Positions 52,501 through 62,800 of a stretch of 64,000 bases of DNA are shown here, one piece after another (position 1 is the stretch's first letter; the number at the start of each line of letters is the position of its first letter). The stretch covers positions 61,781 to 125,780 of the forward strand of contig CAYNEI010000002.1 in NCBI GenBank assembly GCA_964396185.1. The letters are read 5' to 3'. This stretch comes from CAYNEI01 sp964396185 (GTDB taxonomy: Archaea > Thermoplasmatota > SW-10-69-26). Position numbers and translations under genes: made by a program. A model generated the notes under the pieces. It saw only the letters and a list, made by a program, of their open reading frames with translations, was not told where the DNA came from and made no database searches.

Positions 52501-55500
52501 CAAGTACCAGTTGTGGCTCACCTACCTGGTCGAGGTCCAGTACCTGCAGGCCGATGGGACCTGGTCCCCGTTCTACCTCCTCGAGCCAGAGACCGGATAC
52601 CCGACGCCCGAGATGGTCGACGACCTAGGCACCCCCCGGTGGCCACGGCACGATCCTCCAGATCTCCGGCCCGGGGATGGCTTCTACTGGCCCAACGGGA
52701 CCATCGAGATCACACACCCGACCCTCGATGGCGTGGCGACGACCAAGGAGGTCCGTGGGTCCGGTCCCCAGCGGCATGCATTCCCCCTCGATCGCGCACC
52801 CGATGGACTCGGTCCGCCCATCCCCCTCACCGACCGCACGGTCCGGTTCGCGTTCCACGTGTTCGACCCGGCCGATACACAAGATCCGGGCGGGATCGGG
52901 AACAACGCTGAGTGGAAGCTCGAGAACATCGCGCTCTGGCCCCAGGAGCGCCTGGCCCACAACGTAGGGATCCAGGAGGCCAGCCTGAACCCCGCGTTCA
53001 ACCTGTCGAGAACGAACCGCTCCATCGGCCCAGGCGCCCAACTCCCGATCGAGGTCGTCGTGGGCAACGATGGCCTGTTCGACGAGGACGCCGTGCGCGT
53101 CACCTTGACGGTGGAGAGCGACGGTCGCGAGGTCGACGACTTCGAGACGGTGCTCGCCATCCCGTCGGGCTCGAACCGAACCCAGACGTTCGTCTGGAAC
53201 GCGCCCGACAGGGTCGACGACCGCCAACGGTTCGACTTCCGCGTCGACGTGAGCCTTCCGGATCATGTCGATATGGACCTGTTCGACAACACAATCAAGC
53301 TCCCACACGTTCAGGTCCACACACGTCCCCGGGTCTCGGCGGCCACGGAGATCGCGCCCAGCCCGGGCGCGGCAGACGTCCTGCACAACCTGGCGACCAC
53401 GGTCGAGAACCCCGGCAACGTGCCCCTGCACGGGGTCGAGGTCGACCGAACGATCTGGCGCTTGGGCGAGGGCAGGGTCCTGGTTCGCCAGGACTCCTGG
53501 TCCATAGACGGGGAGCTGGACCCCACGAGCAACCCGCTCCCAGTCGGCGGGACCGAGCTGCCTGCACGTCACACCAGCATCCCCTCCAACGCGCTGCCCG
53601 ACCGCTGGCTACCAGGGGACCCGGGAACCTACCTCTTGGAGACGGTGGTCCGCGGGGTCCCCATCACCGAGGATGCAGACGACGAGGACGCGATGGTCGA
53701 ACGAGCGGTCGACGAGGTCATCGATGTGCTCGAGCCCGTGCTCACCGACGGCTTCGAGGGAGATCGAAGGGGCGGGCTTCCCGGTACGAGCTGGACGACC
53801 GAAGGAGACGGGTGGCACAAGCGCACCGACACGGGCTTCCGCTCAAGCGCGAGCTGGTGGATCGGTGGAGCCGAGGGCTACCCGCACGAGACCGACGCGC
53901 GCCTGGAATCACCGGTGCTGGATCTCTCGGCTGCGAAATCCGCCTTCATCGGGATCGCGACGAACTACAGCACCGAGCCGTTCTACGACGGTGCCGTCAT
54001 CGAGGTCACCACCGACGGCGGTGAGACGTGGACGCCTGTGGAGCCCGGGAAGCGTTCTCGCGTGACGGGCTACCCTTCACCGCTCTCGCCGGCCAACCCC
54101 GCCGCCTCATCCAGCTCGGGCATCACGACCCCAGGCGCCTTCTCCGGGTCCATGCCTGCAGAGGGACGGCTGGACGGCTGGCACCTCTACACCTTCCCGC
54201 TCTCCCAGGTGGGAACGCTCTCACAGAGAGGGCTCATCGCGGATCTCACCCCGCCTGGCGAGGACAACGGCTCGCTTGAGAAGCTTGGCACCTCGTTCAC
54301 CCGCGCCTCGTGGAAGCTGGGCACCGGCGAGCAAGCCGACCAGTTCGTCGTGCAGAACCTCACCCTGGACGAGCCACGACCCCAGACCGGTGGGCTCATG
54401 TGGTACACCGGTAGCCAGGGGGACCGTGATGCGCCCATCAACACGACGCTCACCCTCGATCTCCCGGCTCCGGCCGACGGGAACCGGTTGGAGATCACCT
54501 TCCGGGACTGGCGGCCCGGCACCGTCCCCAGGGATCTGGTCGGGACGGGGGGCAAGTTCCGCGTCGAGGCGACCTCCGAGGTGGGATCGTTCGCGCGGGC
54601 GACCACCGTCGCAACCGATCCTTCGCCTGACACGGCTTGGACGCCCCGGCGCGCGGTCGTGGAAACGAACGCGCCTCCCGGCTCCACGATCCTGGTCAAT
54701 TTCTCTTACGACTCCCAGCGCTACGAGCCCGTGGTCTTAGGCGACCTGGGAGCGCACATCCCAACCGAGGTTCAACGGGCCTCGAACATCGGCCACAACC
54801 GCGGCTGGGCCATCGATGAGGTGAACGTCACCGAGATCGACGGCGAGGGCAAGCCCGTGGGGAGCATCGGGGAGGACCTCTCCGAGCAGGATCCCGCTTG
54901 GTCGGTGGTCGACCACCTCGATCGCCCCGACGTCCCCGAGTGGCACCCCGCGCAGAGCGGGGTTGCAACCGAGGGAGCCTGGTCAGCGAGCCGGCCACCC
55001 TCCTTCTCCGAGCACCACGGGTCCAGCGAGCCCGCTTGGGTCCTGGCCCCCTCCAGCGATCCGATCAGCCTCGCAGGCAACCTGGACACCCGGCTCGTGA
55101 CCCCGACCGTGGACCTGCGCGGCGTGGCGAGCACGAACATCTCCCTGTTGCTGGACCACGAGTACAACTTCCAGTTGCGCGACCGCAGCGACGTACCCAT
55201 CATCGGCGACCCCCTGGTGGAGGGGGGCGTCATCGAGGTCCAGGTGTTCAACGAGACGCGCGGGGCCTTCGATGCATGGAGGACGCTCTTCCCTGAGCCC
55301 GTGGACCCCGCCGGGGCGACCCTGCGCGCTCCTGACAGCGAGGACCCGGGGATCCTATCCGATTGTCCGACCGAACCGAGTTCCGGCAGCGACGACCCAT
55401 TCCACAACCACGAGTGCGTCACGTACCGGGTGCAAGAGGCGATCCTCGACCCAGTCTTGTCGAAGGGGATCGGGTACCCGTACGCCTCCCAGCTCGTGCA

Positions 55501-58500
55501 TCCCACCTTCGAGCACTTCTCCACCAAGTTCGAGTGGGTTGGTATAAGTGGGGGGTTGGAGGCTCTCAAGGAACGCAACACGACCTTCACCTACCTCTAC
55601 ACCGGCGAGAGCGAAGGGGTTCAGGAGGACGCCTTCAACCTCTCGTGGCTGGCCGGCAAGCGCTTCCGCCTGGGCCTGCACGCGTGGGCCAACCCCCACG
55701 AGAGCACCACCACGGAGCCCGAGCACTGGATCGTGCACCAGCTCGGGATCGAGACGGACCTGTTCCAGGGGGACCGCGTGCAGTTCCGGGCCCGCTTCGG
55801 CTCGGATCGCAGCATCGCCGGCGAGCACGTCGCGATCGACGCAGTGAGCGTGGGCGCAGTCAACTACGATCGGAACCTCGCACTCGGCCTCGACGGTGAG
55901 GAGGGCCAGCGGACCCTCCAACCCGGGTCCACGCTCACCCTCAACGCGACGATCCAGAACCGGGGCCTGGCTCCCAGAGGCGGCTTCGGGTTGCGCGTCG
56001 ATGCACCCGGGATCGAGGAACCGGTGACGTGGACGAGCCCCCAGTCGAGCCCCTCGCGCCCTGATGCCCCAGGGCAGGGGGAGTCACCAGGCGTGATCGG
56101 CCCGTTCTCGCTCGGGCCTGCGGGCTCCGGAACCGACGCGATCCGTGTCCCGGTCCAGATCCAGCTCCCGCCAGAGACCAACGCGACGCATGCCAACGTG
56201 ACGGTGCGCCTTGTCGAGATCACGGACCCGGACCGAGACCGCACGGTGCCCCTCGGAGACGACGTCACCGGGAACAAGGAGATCCGGATCCCGCTCCGGA
56301 TCGGCGTGGTCCAGGATGTGGACGTGGATATCGGCCTGGACCCCGACCGCGTCGGGGTGGGCGAGGCGACCACGATCACGCTTGCCCTCGAGAACGCCGG
56401 AAGCGTGTCGCTGGCGCCACGCACGTTCATCAACGTCACCGACGAGGACGGCACGCTGGTCCACACGCACCCGGTCCAGCTCGCCCTGGACCCGAGCGCA
56501 CAGGCCCAGCACGTCCGATCCATCTTCACGCCCACCTCGCCCGGGATGCACACCGTGCGCGCCGTGGTCGAGGATGGCCCCGTGCGCGTGGAACGAACGC
56601 TTGAGCTCCCGGTGGATCGATCCACGTCGTTGATCTCGACCTCGTGGGAAGCCCAGGAGGACTTGGCCTCCTGGACCATCACGCGCCAGGCCGTCAGCGA
56701 GCAGTGCAGGAACGTGCAACCCGTGGACGAGCAACCCATCCGGTGGCCCTCGTCGGACCCAGCCGAATGGGAACGGTTCAACGACTCTGGAGCGCCCGCC
56801 GGGGACTGGTACATGCTCTTCGGGGAGCCTATCGATAGCCGCTCGAGCCCGCCAGCGTCCCAGGATGCGGGGCTCATCTCTTCCGCCGTGGATCTCTCGG
56901 AGCTCGATGAGCCGCGGTTGACGATCCTGCATCGCCCGCACTTCATGTCACTGGGCGCGGGGGCGGTCATCGAGGCGCAAGTCGTGGACCCCTCCACCGG
57001 TCAAGCAGCCTATACCGGGGCAAGCGAGTCCTCGAACTGCCGGACCAGCTCGACCCGCACGCCCAACACCGCGGGGTGGTTCATGCTGACACCCGATCGT
57101 GGCTACGAGCGCTCCAGCCAATCTTACCCCGGGGTTCCACCGGCCGGCGGTGGCGGGCCCTCGGCGGCCACTGCCTCAGACATCAGTCCCCTGGGCGATG
57201 GGCACCCGATCCTGGGGGGCAACCCGGGCACGTGGATCCAGGACGTCTTCGACCTGCGCGAACAGCGGCTCCGGACCCCCTCCGGCGATCCGGTCGTCCT
57301 GGAGGAAGAGGTGGTCAAGTTCCGTCTGCGAGCGACCACGCGGGAGGCCACCAGGATCGGCGACGGGTGGGACGTGGACAACATCGTCGTGGGGGACGGT
57401 GCGGTGTCCGTGTTCCCCTCGAACGCTGTCCGGACGATCGTCGATGGCGCGGTCAAGGACATGCGGCTCACCATCGAGAACCCAGGGACCCGGCAGGACA
57501 CCTACCAGGTCGAGGTCGTGGAGGGCGGGACCACGCTCCCGCTCGACTGGATCGACCTCCCTCGAGCGCCTGTGGTAGTCCCTGCTGAGGGATCCCGGCC
57601 AGTGAACTTCACGCTCCGCGTCCCGGTGAGCCCGGACAACCAGCAGGCGACCTACACCCTCCGCATCGCAGCCAGCTCGGTCATCGATCCAGGCATCGTG
57701 GACGTCTCCACGTTGAAGATCGAGGTCGTCCCATCCCTCCATGCGAACCTCGTGCCCCGGTTGTCTAGCTCGGCGGACCAGATCGAGAGCGGTTCGAGCA
57801 TGCTGCTCTCCACCACGGTCCTGAACACGGGCCTGACCACGAGCACGCGCGCCGAAGCGAGGCTGTGGGTCAAGGCGCCAGGAGCCACCGTGCCCGAGAC
57901 GATCGCGACCCTGGAGGTCCCCGCCATCCCGCCAAGCCGGGGCGGGGCTCCTGGGAGCGCCCAGCTCACCGCGAACTTCACCGCTCCCACCTGGCCCCAC
58001 GGGTCCTACGAGTTCGGTGTCGACGTCGATCCCGAGAACCGGATCGTGGAGTTCGATGAAGCGGACAACACGGATCGAACCACCGTCGACATCGTCCCCC
58101 TGCAACGCCCGGACCTCAGGATCGGGGCCGGGGACATCGACGTCCGGGACCTCTCCGGGCAACCGCTGGAGGCCGCCGAGCCCGGTGACATCGTCCAAGT
58201 CATCGCCGGGGTCACCAACGCCGGGAACCAACCGGCCTCGAACGTCCGGGTCTCGCTGTCCATCGGGCCAGATCCCGTCGGCGAGCTCACCGTCGCACAA
58301 CTGGCCCCCGGCGACACGCGACGGTTCACGTTCACGGTCTTCGCTCCTGCCGAGAGCACCGAGATCACGGTGCAAGCCCGCACCTTCGATCCGGAGCTGG
58401 ATGAGTCCAACAACGCGGCAACCGTTGGTCTCCCGGTCCGTTCGCCCAGCTTCTCGCTCAGCACCGAGGACGGTTCCCGCATCGCGCTCACCCCGGGAGA

Positions 58501-59815
58501 GCTCACGAGCCACGAGCTCATCCTTGAGAACACCGGGGACAAGGACGCGCTCCTCTCGCTCTCCACGGCAGAGGACGCCTTCCAGATCGATGCAGCGGAG
58601 GGCGAGATCCTCTTGAAGGCTGGCCAAGCCCGGACCCTCGAGGTCAGGATCACGGCAGCCCCGACCATCCCACCGGGCAACACAACCATCCCGTTCAAGG
58701 TAACCCGGCTGGAAGCCCAGAGGGAGAGCCAGCTCGAGCTCCCCGCCGAGCTCCTCGAACACCGAGCCCTCACGCTGGATGTCGCTGACCCGTCCGTCCC
58801 ACCGGGCGCCTTCCCCCTCTCCGTCGAGATCGAGAACAGAGGGAACCTCGAGGAGAGCGTCACGCTTCTCGTGGATCTCCCAGTGGGCTGGGAGGGCCCG
58901 GGGAACATCACCGAGCGTCTCGGGCCAGGGGCCCAGCGCTCGCTTGAGATCCCGATCGCTCCTCCGAACACGACCCAGGCAGGTGGCTACCCTGTCGAGG
59001 TTCAGGCAGTGGCTCGGTCCGGGACCGTGGCGTCGACGGTTGCGGATGTGACCATCGAGCCCTTGGCGCGCGTCGATCTCCAGACCGAAGCGATCCAGGT
59101 GGGAACCTCGCCGGTCATCTACCAGTTCAACCTGACCAACGAGGGGAACATCCCCGCCACACCCGCCCTCGATGTCATCGAGCCCCCCAGCGGTTGGAGC
59201 CTGCGCGTTGTCGGAGGCCAGGGGCACCTGGCGCCAGGGGAGAGAGCGCAGGGGGAGCTCGTGTTCGAGCGCCTCCATGACGACGCGCCGGGTCTCTCCA
59301 CGTTCCTCTTGCAGACGCGCCTGGACCCCGACCGGCCCGTGGCCCAGCAGCATCTCAACACGTCGTTGCTTGGTCGTCTGAACGCCCAGGCACCGGACCT
59401 CGTTCTTGGGGACGTTACCCGGTCCCCGAGCGTGGATGTGCAGGGAGGGGAACGGGTTGCGTACTCGGTCGAGGTGCACAACGAGGGCCGCGGCCCGGCA
59501 GCACCGGTCCAGGTCCAGTTGTATCGGGACGGGCGCCTGGCTGATCTCGCAGAACTAGCGGCCCTTGCACCGGGCACGACCGAACGGGTCAACCTCTCTC
59601 TGGAGGCCAACGGTGGGCTCCAGAGCATCGTGATCGTCGCGGACGACCGCGAGCGGCTCCTCGATCCCGATCGATCCAACAACGCGGCCGGGCTAGAGCT
59701 GACCGCCGACCAAGGGTTGTTCGGGCGGTTGCCGATCCCCTCAACGGGGCCCGTGTTGCTCGTAGCGCTGCTCGGCCTGCTCGTGATGTTCCGGGGGAGG
59801 AGGCGGAAGGGTTGA
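49580..59815 (+). CDS. Giant surface protein (3411 aa) with jelly-roll and CARDB/NEW3 modules
   Basis: GTG start overlapping the previous stop (GTGA). Signal peptide IVLLALLMLSAPQTLA. At least four large jelly-roll modules of the immune-inhibitor-A/MAM type are seen at residues about 110-307, 1390-1700, 1770-2095 and 2350-2610; each has a 'W.....G....WW.G......Y....L.SP..DL' core, for example SWWIGGAEGYPHETDARLESP. Between and after them are CARDB-like domains (TLRLDNAGTLPTSGHVKASI; DLRIGAGDIDVRDLSG...) and, from about 2610 to 3370, a row of CARDB/NEW3 domains. One membrane helix (PSTGPVLLVALLGLLVMF) and the tail RGRRRKG end it. The modules suggest glycan or protein binding on a long stalk. 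Second gene of the operon. Confidence 0.75.
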   Translation: MRSLGDGRLGIVLLALLMLSAPQTLAIHLADEAPGPPEAPRTPEAPGTGFVELDQRLGELQAESDDAIARFNEAVQEAYGSTSGVSPIRPIPLLEDAVGPDQRHGGIGPWNTSSPWHRADHSDQEWTWWFGDEEPGNYPSEDALLLSPILDLDTLGGYQQILHGWDMASRNSSLDLYTLLVTHQFSFAAVADLGRGLDGGRVELFTRFDTDAYDHGGHVLTPEPPTGIEDEAEYADRVEGLDGPGFTGTADWNVSAFDLTPWAGHQVRIGFRVGTIPFTPGPGYFGDERLFPTDAPRGWHISDVQVKAPAMPSNLKVERFTAPGPADDESGLVEITPRETVRAQAPIVNLGTTTETVDIRYTVTDHRPRTNPGPLAAGSSNSTRPDGGTLFHEATGSITLAPGEVHTFEDDGWAADTGRGRDRIVWLSIEADARNRTDTLGLEPRPAIQQLPIEIRGQRDVNLDLDAEPMVAAQHELRQVTLRLDNAGTLPTSGHVKASIHEVDDNDRRRNVTERILDDGDLRRAIQLKPNQTDAITWTIQLPEPGRYDFKATVQSTGGDFVLHQGLYADVGVGTPSVLQPTGQPRFCKDVPGWDCERPEIGLQESPDDAPDRFDEITGSQDGLFWVSGASLLTATPTGAYTAACPFMVAGGSDPAQAPSDCLQTKDIQAAIRLLQDKDPGARDLHDELEPGYDALRLEVRYRASHISLDNPPTVEIEASYRDVTSSILDGLSLSQTFGDAFAGGVLRVQGPGLAIRPTAPLESTVQARIELPVSNGTENDGALATAAQYGWRTLEVDLDERLREAAGLNNAWDLALQELRITVPEGRLLLDELTVDGIPLNEPERGRVPLLHTTGGLDTEVGHWQNRGAGGGEVTLATPLVRGEQACTANQFTGSCWARHEQGDDEDAREWRLVEGRDGDPFWQIKGNPNTDERLITPPTELGNTTAPSLVLDHSFATPASPNNGWRLEGDQLKYQLWLTYLVEVQYLQADGTWSPFYLLEPETGYPTPEMVDDLGTPRWPRHDPPDLRPGDGFYWPNGTIEITHPTLDGVATTKEVRGSGPQRHAFPLDRAPDGLGPPIPLTDRTVRFAFHVFDPADTQDPGGIGNNAEWKLENIALWPQERLAHNVGIQEASLNPAFNLSRTNRSIGPGAQLPIEVVVGNDGLFDEDAVRVTLTVESDGREVDDFETVLAIPSGSNRTQTFVWNAPDRVDDRQRFDFRVDVSLPDHVDMDLFDNTIKLPHVQVHTRPRVSAATEIAPSPGAADVLHNLATTVENPGNVPLHGVEVDRTIWRLGEGRVLVRQDSWSIDGELDPTSNPLPVGGTELPARHTSIPSNALPDRWLPGDPGTYLLETVVRGVPITEDADDEDAMVERAVDEVIDVLEPVLTDGFEGDRRGGLPGTSWTTEGDGWHKRTDTGFRSSASWWIGGAEGYPHETDARLESPVLDLSAAKSAFIGIATNYSTEPFYDGAVIEVTTDGGETWTPVEPGKRSRVTGYPSPLSPANPAASSSSGITTPGAFSGSMPAEGRLDGWHLYTFPLSQVGTLSQRGLIADLTPPGEDNGSLEKLGTSFTRASWKLGTGEQADQFVVQNLTLDEPRPQTGGLMWYTGSQGDRDAPINTTLTLDLPAPADGNRLEITFRDWRPGTVPRDLVGTGGKFRVEATSEVGSFARATTVATDPSPDTAWTPRRAVVETNAPPGSTILVNFSYDSQRYEPVVLGDLGAHIPTEVQRASNIGHNRGWAIDEVNVTEIDGEGKPVGSIGEDLSEQDPAWSVVDHLDRPDVPEWHPAQSGVATEGAWSASRPPSFSEHHGSSEPAWVLAPSSDPISLAGNLDTRLVTPTVDLRGVASTNISLLLDHEYNFQLRDRSDVPIIGDPLVEGGVIEVQVFNETRGAFDAWRTLFPEPVDPAGATLRAPDSEDPGILSDCPTEPSSGSDDPFHNHECVTYRVQEAILDPVLSKGIGYPYASQLVHPTFEHFSTKFEWVGISGGLEALKERNTTFTYLYTGESEGVQEDAFNLSWLAGKRFRLGLHAWANPHESTTTEPEHWIVHQLGIETDLFQGDRVQFRARFGSDRSIAGEHVAIDAVSVGAVNYDRNLALGLDGEEGQRTLQPGSTLTLNATIQNRGLAPRGGFGLRVDAPGIEEPVTWTSPQSSPSRPDAPGQGESPGVIGPFSLGPAGSGTDAIRVPVQIQLPPETNATHANVTVRLVEITDPDRDRTVPLGDDVTGNKEIRIPLRIGVVQDVDVDIGLDPDRVGVGEATTITLALENAGSVSLAPRTFINVTDEDGTLVHTHPVQLALDPSAQAQHVRSIFTPTSPGMHTVRAVVEDGPVRVERTLELPVDRSTSLISTSWEAQEDLASWTITRQAVSEQCRNVQPVDEQPIRWPSSDPAEWERFNDSGAPAGDWYMLFGEPIDSRSSPPASQDAGLISSAVDLSELDEPRLTILHRPHFMSLGAGAVIEAQVVDPSTGQAAYTGASESSNCRTSSTRTPNTAGWFMLTPDRGYERSSQSYPGVPPAGGGGPSAATASDISPLGDGHPILGGNPGTWIQDVFDLREQRLRTPSGDPVVLEEEVVKFRLRATTREATRIGDGWDVDNIVVGDGAVSVFPSNAVRTIVDGAVKDMRLTIENPGTRQDTYQVEVVEGGTTLPLDWIDLPRAPVVVPAEGSRPVNFTLRVPVSPDNQQATYTLRIAASSVIDPGIVDVSTLKIEVVPSLHANLVPRLSSSADQIESGSSMLLSTTVLNTGLTTSTRAEARLWVKAPGATVPETIATLEVPAIPPSRGGAPGSAQLTANFTAPTWPHGSYEFGVDVDPENRIVEFDEADNTDRTTVDIVPLQRPDLRIGAGDIDVRDLSGQPLEAAEPGDIVQVIAGVTNAGNQPASNVRVSLSIGPDPVGELTVAQLAPGDTRRFTFTVFAPAESTEITVQARTFDPELDESNNAATVGLPVRSPSFSLSTEDGSRIALTPGELTSHELILENTGDKDALLSLSTAEDAFQIDAAEGEILLKAGQARTLEVRITAAPTIPPGNTTIPFKVTRLEAQRESQLELPAELLEHRALTLDVADPSVPPGAFPLSVEIENRGNLEESVTLLVDLPVGWEGPGNITERLGPGAQRSLEIPIAPPNTTQAGGYPVEVQAVARSGTVASTVADVTIEPLARVDLQTEAIQVGTSPVIYQFNLTNEGNIPATPALDVIEPPSGWSLRVVGGQGHLAPGERAQGELVFERLHDDAPGLSTFLLQTRLDPDRPVAQQHLNTSLLGRLNAQAPDLVLGDVTRSPSVDVQGGERVAYSVEVHNEGRGPAAPVQVQLYRDGRLADLAELAALAPGTTERVNLSLEANGGLQSIVIVADDRERLLDPDRSNNAAGLELTADQGLFGRLPIPSTGPVLLVALLGLLVMFRGRRRKG

Positions 59816-62800
59816 GGCGTCGGCTCGCTTGGATCGCCATCGGTGGAGCCATCGCGCTCCTCTCGATCTCGCTTGCCGCGCAAGCTCAGGATGCCAACGC
59901 CCCTCGAGAGCTGCCATGGTGGGGCCCGGAAAGCTTCGAAGATGGGTGGAACATCCGGATCCCCGTCACCATCACGAACGACGATGACACGACCATCCAG
60001 AACCCGCCAGTGGCCCTCGATGTCGACGTGGGGGATCTGGCGCTTGCGGCCGGATGGCCCTCGGGCACGGCCGGGAACACCGAGCTGTTGAAGAGCTTCC
60101 GCTTGCAGCCCGAGAGCGTGCGCGTGGTCGAGTACACGAACTTCCAGTTGCCCCGCCGATCCCCCAGCGACGCTCAACTCGTCGTAGCGGATGCCGAGGC
60201 TCCGGGCGAGGACCGGTTCGTGGTCCCCTCGCGGGTCAAGACGAGCTTGCTGGATCAGCCGGGCGGTGGCCCCTTCGACCCCGAGACCAACCCCATCGTC
60301 TCGGTCACGTGGATCGCGCAGGGCCCCATCGAGCCAGGCGTGAGCCGGACCTACATGGTCCACATGGACGTCCTCCAGAACGGCGAGCGAACCGGCCAAG
60401 ACCCAGAACACGTCTACGATGCCCTTGGAGGGCTGCACTGGATCTCCCGCGGGCACGAGGTGTTCGCGTCTGGGGAAACCGCGACCGTGGTTGGCTTGCA
60501 CAGGGGAACTCGTGTCTCGCTCTTCACGTACGACGGCCTGCTCCCGGTGCTCAAGGAGATCGATGGGCAACAGAACCCGTTCACGTTGGATACGGGGGAG
60601 GTCGAGCGGATCCGGCTCGGCGGGAGCCCACAACCGTTCCGCGTCACCGCGAACCAGCCCGTGCTTGCCACGGGCCAGATCCAAGGGCCTTGGAGCCAAC
60701 AGCTCAACCGGGACATGGGCTTCCTCCCCTCCTCGGATGGGACGCTCGTGGGCACCCAGTTCGATGCCTGGGTCTCGCCTGGAAGCTACTACGTTTACGC
60801 GACGAGCGAGCGGGGCGCATCGGGACGGCTCAACGGAGTCGCCTTCAACACCGAGGGTGACATCACACGGGTCGAGATCAGCGGCGACACGTTCAACCTG
60901 GAGGTGGATCAACCCGTGTTGGTCCAGGGCATGCCTGACATGGATCGCTCCCAGTTCGCCACGCTCTCCGGTGCCCCCGCCGGGTCCCAGCTCGTTGGGA
61001 CGACGTTCGGCACCCGCTGGGACCCGGACAACCAGTTCCGGGTCCACGACTCGGGCGCGCTCTGGCTGACGAGTACCCAGGACCCGCTGGCCGTTCGAGG
61101 CCAGACCACCGGTGGGGATCCCCGCACGATCATCCCGTCCTCGGGTTCCACGGTGGACGTGGAACCAGGCTCGCTCCAGTTGCTCCAGCAGACCAATGCC
61201 TGGGGGTTCGAGCCCATCGAGCTCCGTGCGGTCGAGCCATCGCGGCCGAGCGAGCTGGACCCCTTGGCCCGGTTGGTCGCCTTCGGTGGACCCCCCACAT
61301 CGAATCCCCTCCCTCCGTCGGGCCCGGCGCCGGTCTCGTCCCCCATCGGTGGACCGTGGGGCGAACACATCCGGGGCCCGGTCGACGCCAACGTCTTCGG
61401 CTTCTACAACGACACCCTCGTGGTCGCAACCTCGGGGGACGGGGAGCGAACGGTGAGCGTGCTCCAGCGCGGTCAACGCCTTGCGGTCTCAGCCACGAGC
61501 CAAGACCCCTTCGAGGTGGAGGCCAACAAGCCGGTTGCTGTGGTCCCCACTCAGGGAACGGCGTACGGTGCAGGACGTTTGGCAAGCCCCTCGATCGACG
61601 TCGGCGAGCTGCAGTACCGGGGCTACTTGGTTTCGTTGCGGCCGGCATCAGCCGACCAGGAACCGATCGTGGAAACAGCGAGCTTCGGTGAAACGGTCCG
61701 CTTCGAGGTCCTGGTGGAGAACCGCGGTGTCGCCACGGACGGCGGGAACCTCCCCGATACCGTGAACCTGGACCTCTCGACGACGCCCCCTGGATGGAAC
61801 GCGACCCTCGATCAGTCCCAGCTTACCCTCGACTCGGGGGAAGCACGCCGCGTCAACCTGACCGTGAGCACGCCAGAGACCAGGGACCAGGGCGCGCGCC
61901 TGCCCATCAAGGTGACCGCGACGTCCGAGAACAATCCCCGCATGCAAGCCCAGGTGGAGACGGTCACGCTCCTCCAGGAGCGCCGGGATGTCGGGATCTG
62001 GTACCAGAACGTCGACGGTCCCAAGGAGCTCCTCTCCCGGTTCGATCCGGGGGAGACGCGCACGATCCCCGTGGTGGCCATGAACGCGGGCTCGACCAAA
62101 GACGCCCTGCGCTTCGCGCTGACAGGGACCGAGCTGGGCTGGAGCGCCGAGCTGCGTTACGAGAACCAGACGCGCTCGTTGCTCCCCCTGGGCCCCGGGG
62201 AGCAAGCCGCCCTGGACCTCGTGGTCTCAGCACCCCCGCCTGGGGCGCTTGCGCGCCCGACGAGCCTGACGGTCAGCGCAGTGTCCTTGAACGACACGAC
62301 CGCCACGGACAAGATCCTGTTCGATGGGCTCGTGCTCGCCGAGAGCAAGCTGGAACTCGACGCTCAGGTGGAACTGAAACAGGTGCGCCCAGGGGAGCTG
62401 GCGACCTTCCAGCTCGCGCTGGCGAACAAGGGGAACGCCTCCGCGGACGTGCAACTGAACGCTTCCGTGGACCTACCCGCCGGCTGGCAGGACCCAGAGT
62501 TCTTCCATCGCGGCGGATCGTTGTCCTCCGTGGAGAACCGGCTGACAAGCGTCCCCCCCACGGGCTCGGAACCGGTGGCACTCGAGCTACGGTTACCGAT
62601 CCCCGAGACCGCACGCGGCCAGGTCCATCTGAAGATCCTCATCACGGCCACACCCTCCGGCGGCTCGAACAACGAACCGGTCACCCTACCGGTGAACCTC
62701 TTCGTAGAGCCTGTGGTCGCCCTGGTGGCCGAGCCGCCTGAACGGATCCCTGCACCCCCCGGAAGGACCACCGATGTTGCCCTCCCCATCTTGAACGAAG

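Noticed and set aside
57176..61476. Long antisense ORFs (767 and 785 codons) opposite the giant genes
   Set aside because: Third-position GC bias of the sense genes opens the antisense frame; the products are Arg/Gly/His/Asp-rich with no domain, signal peptide or start signal.
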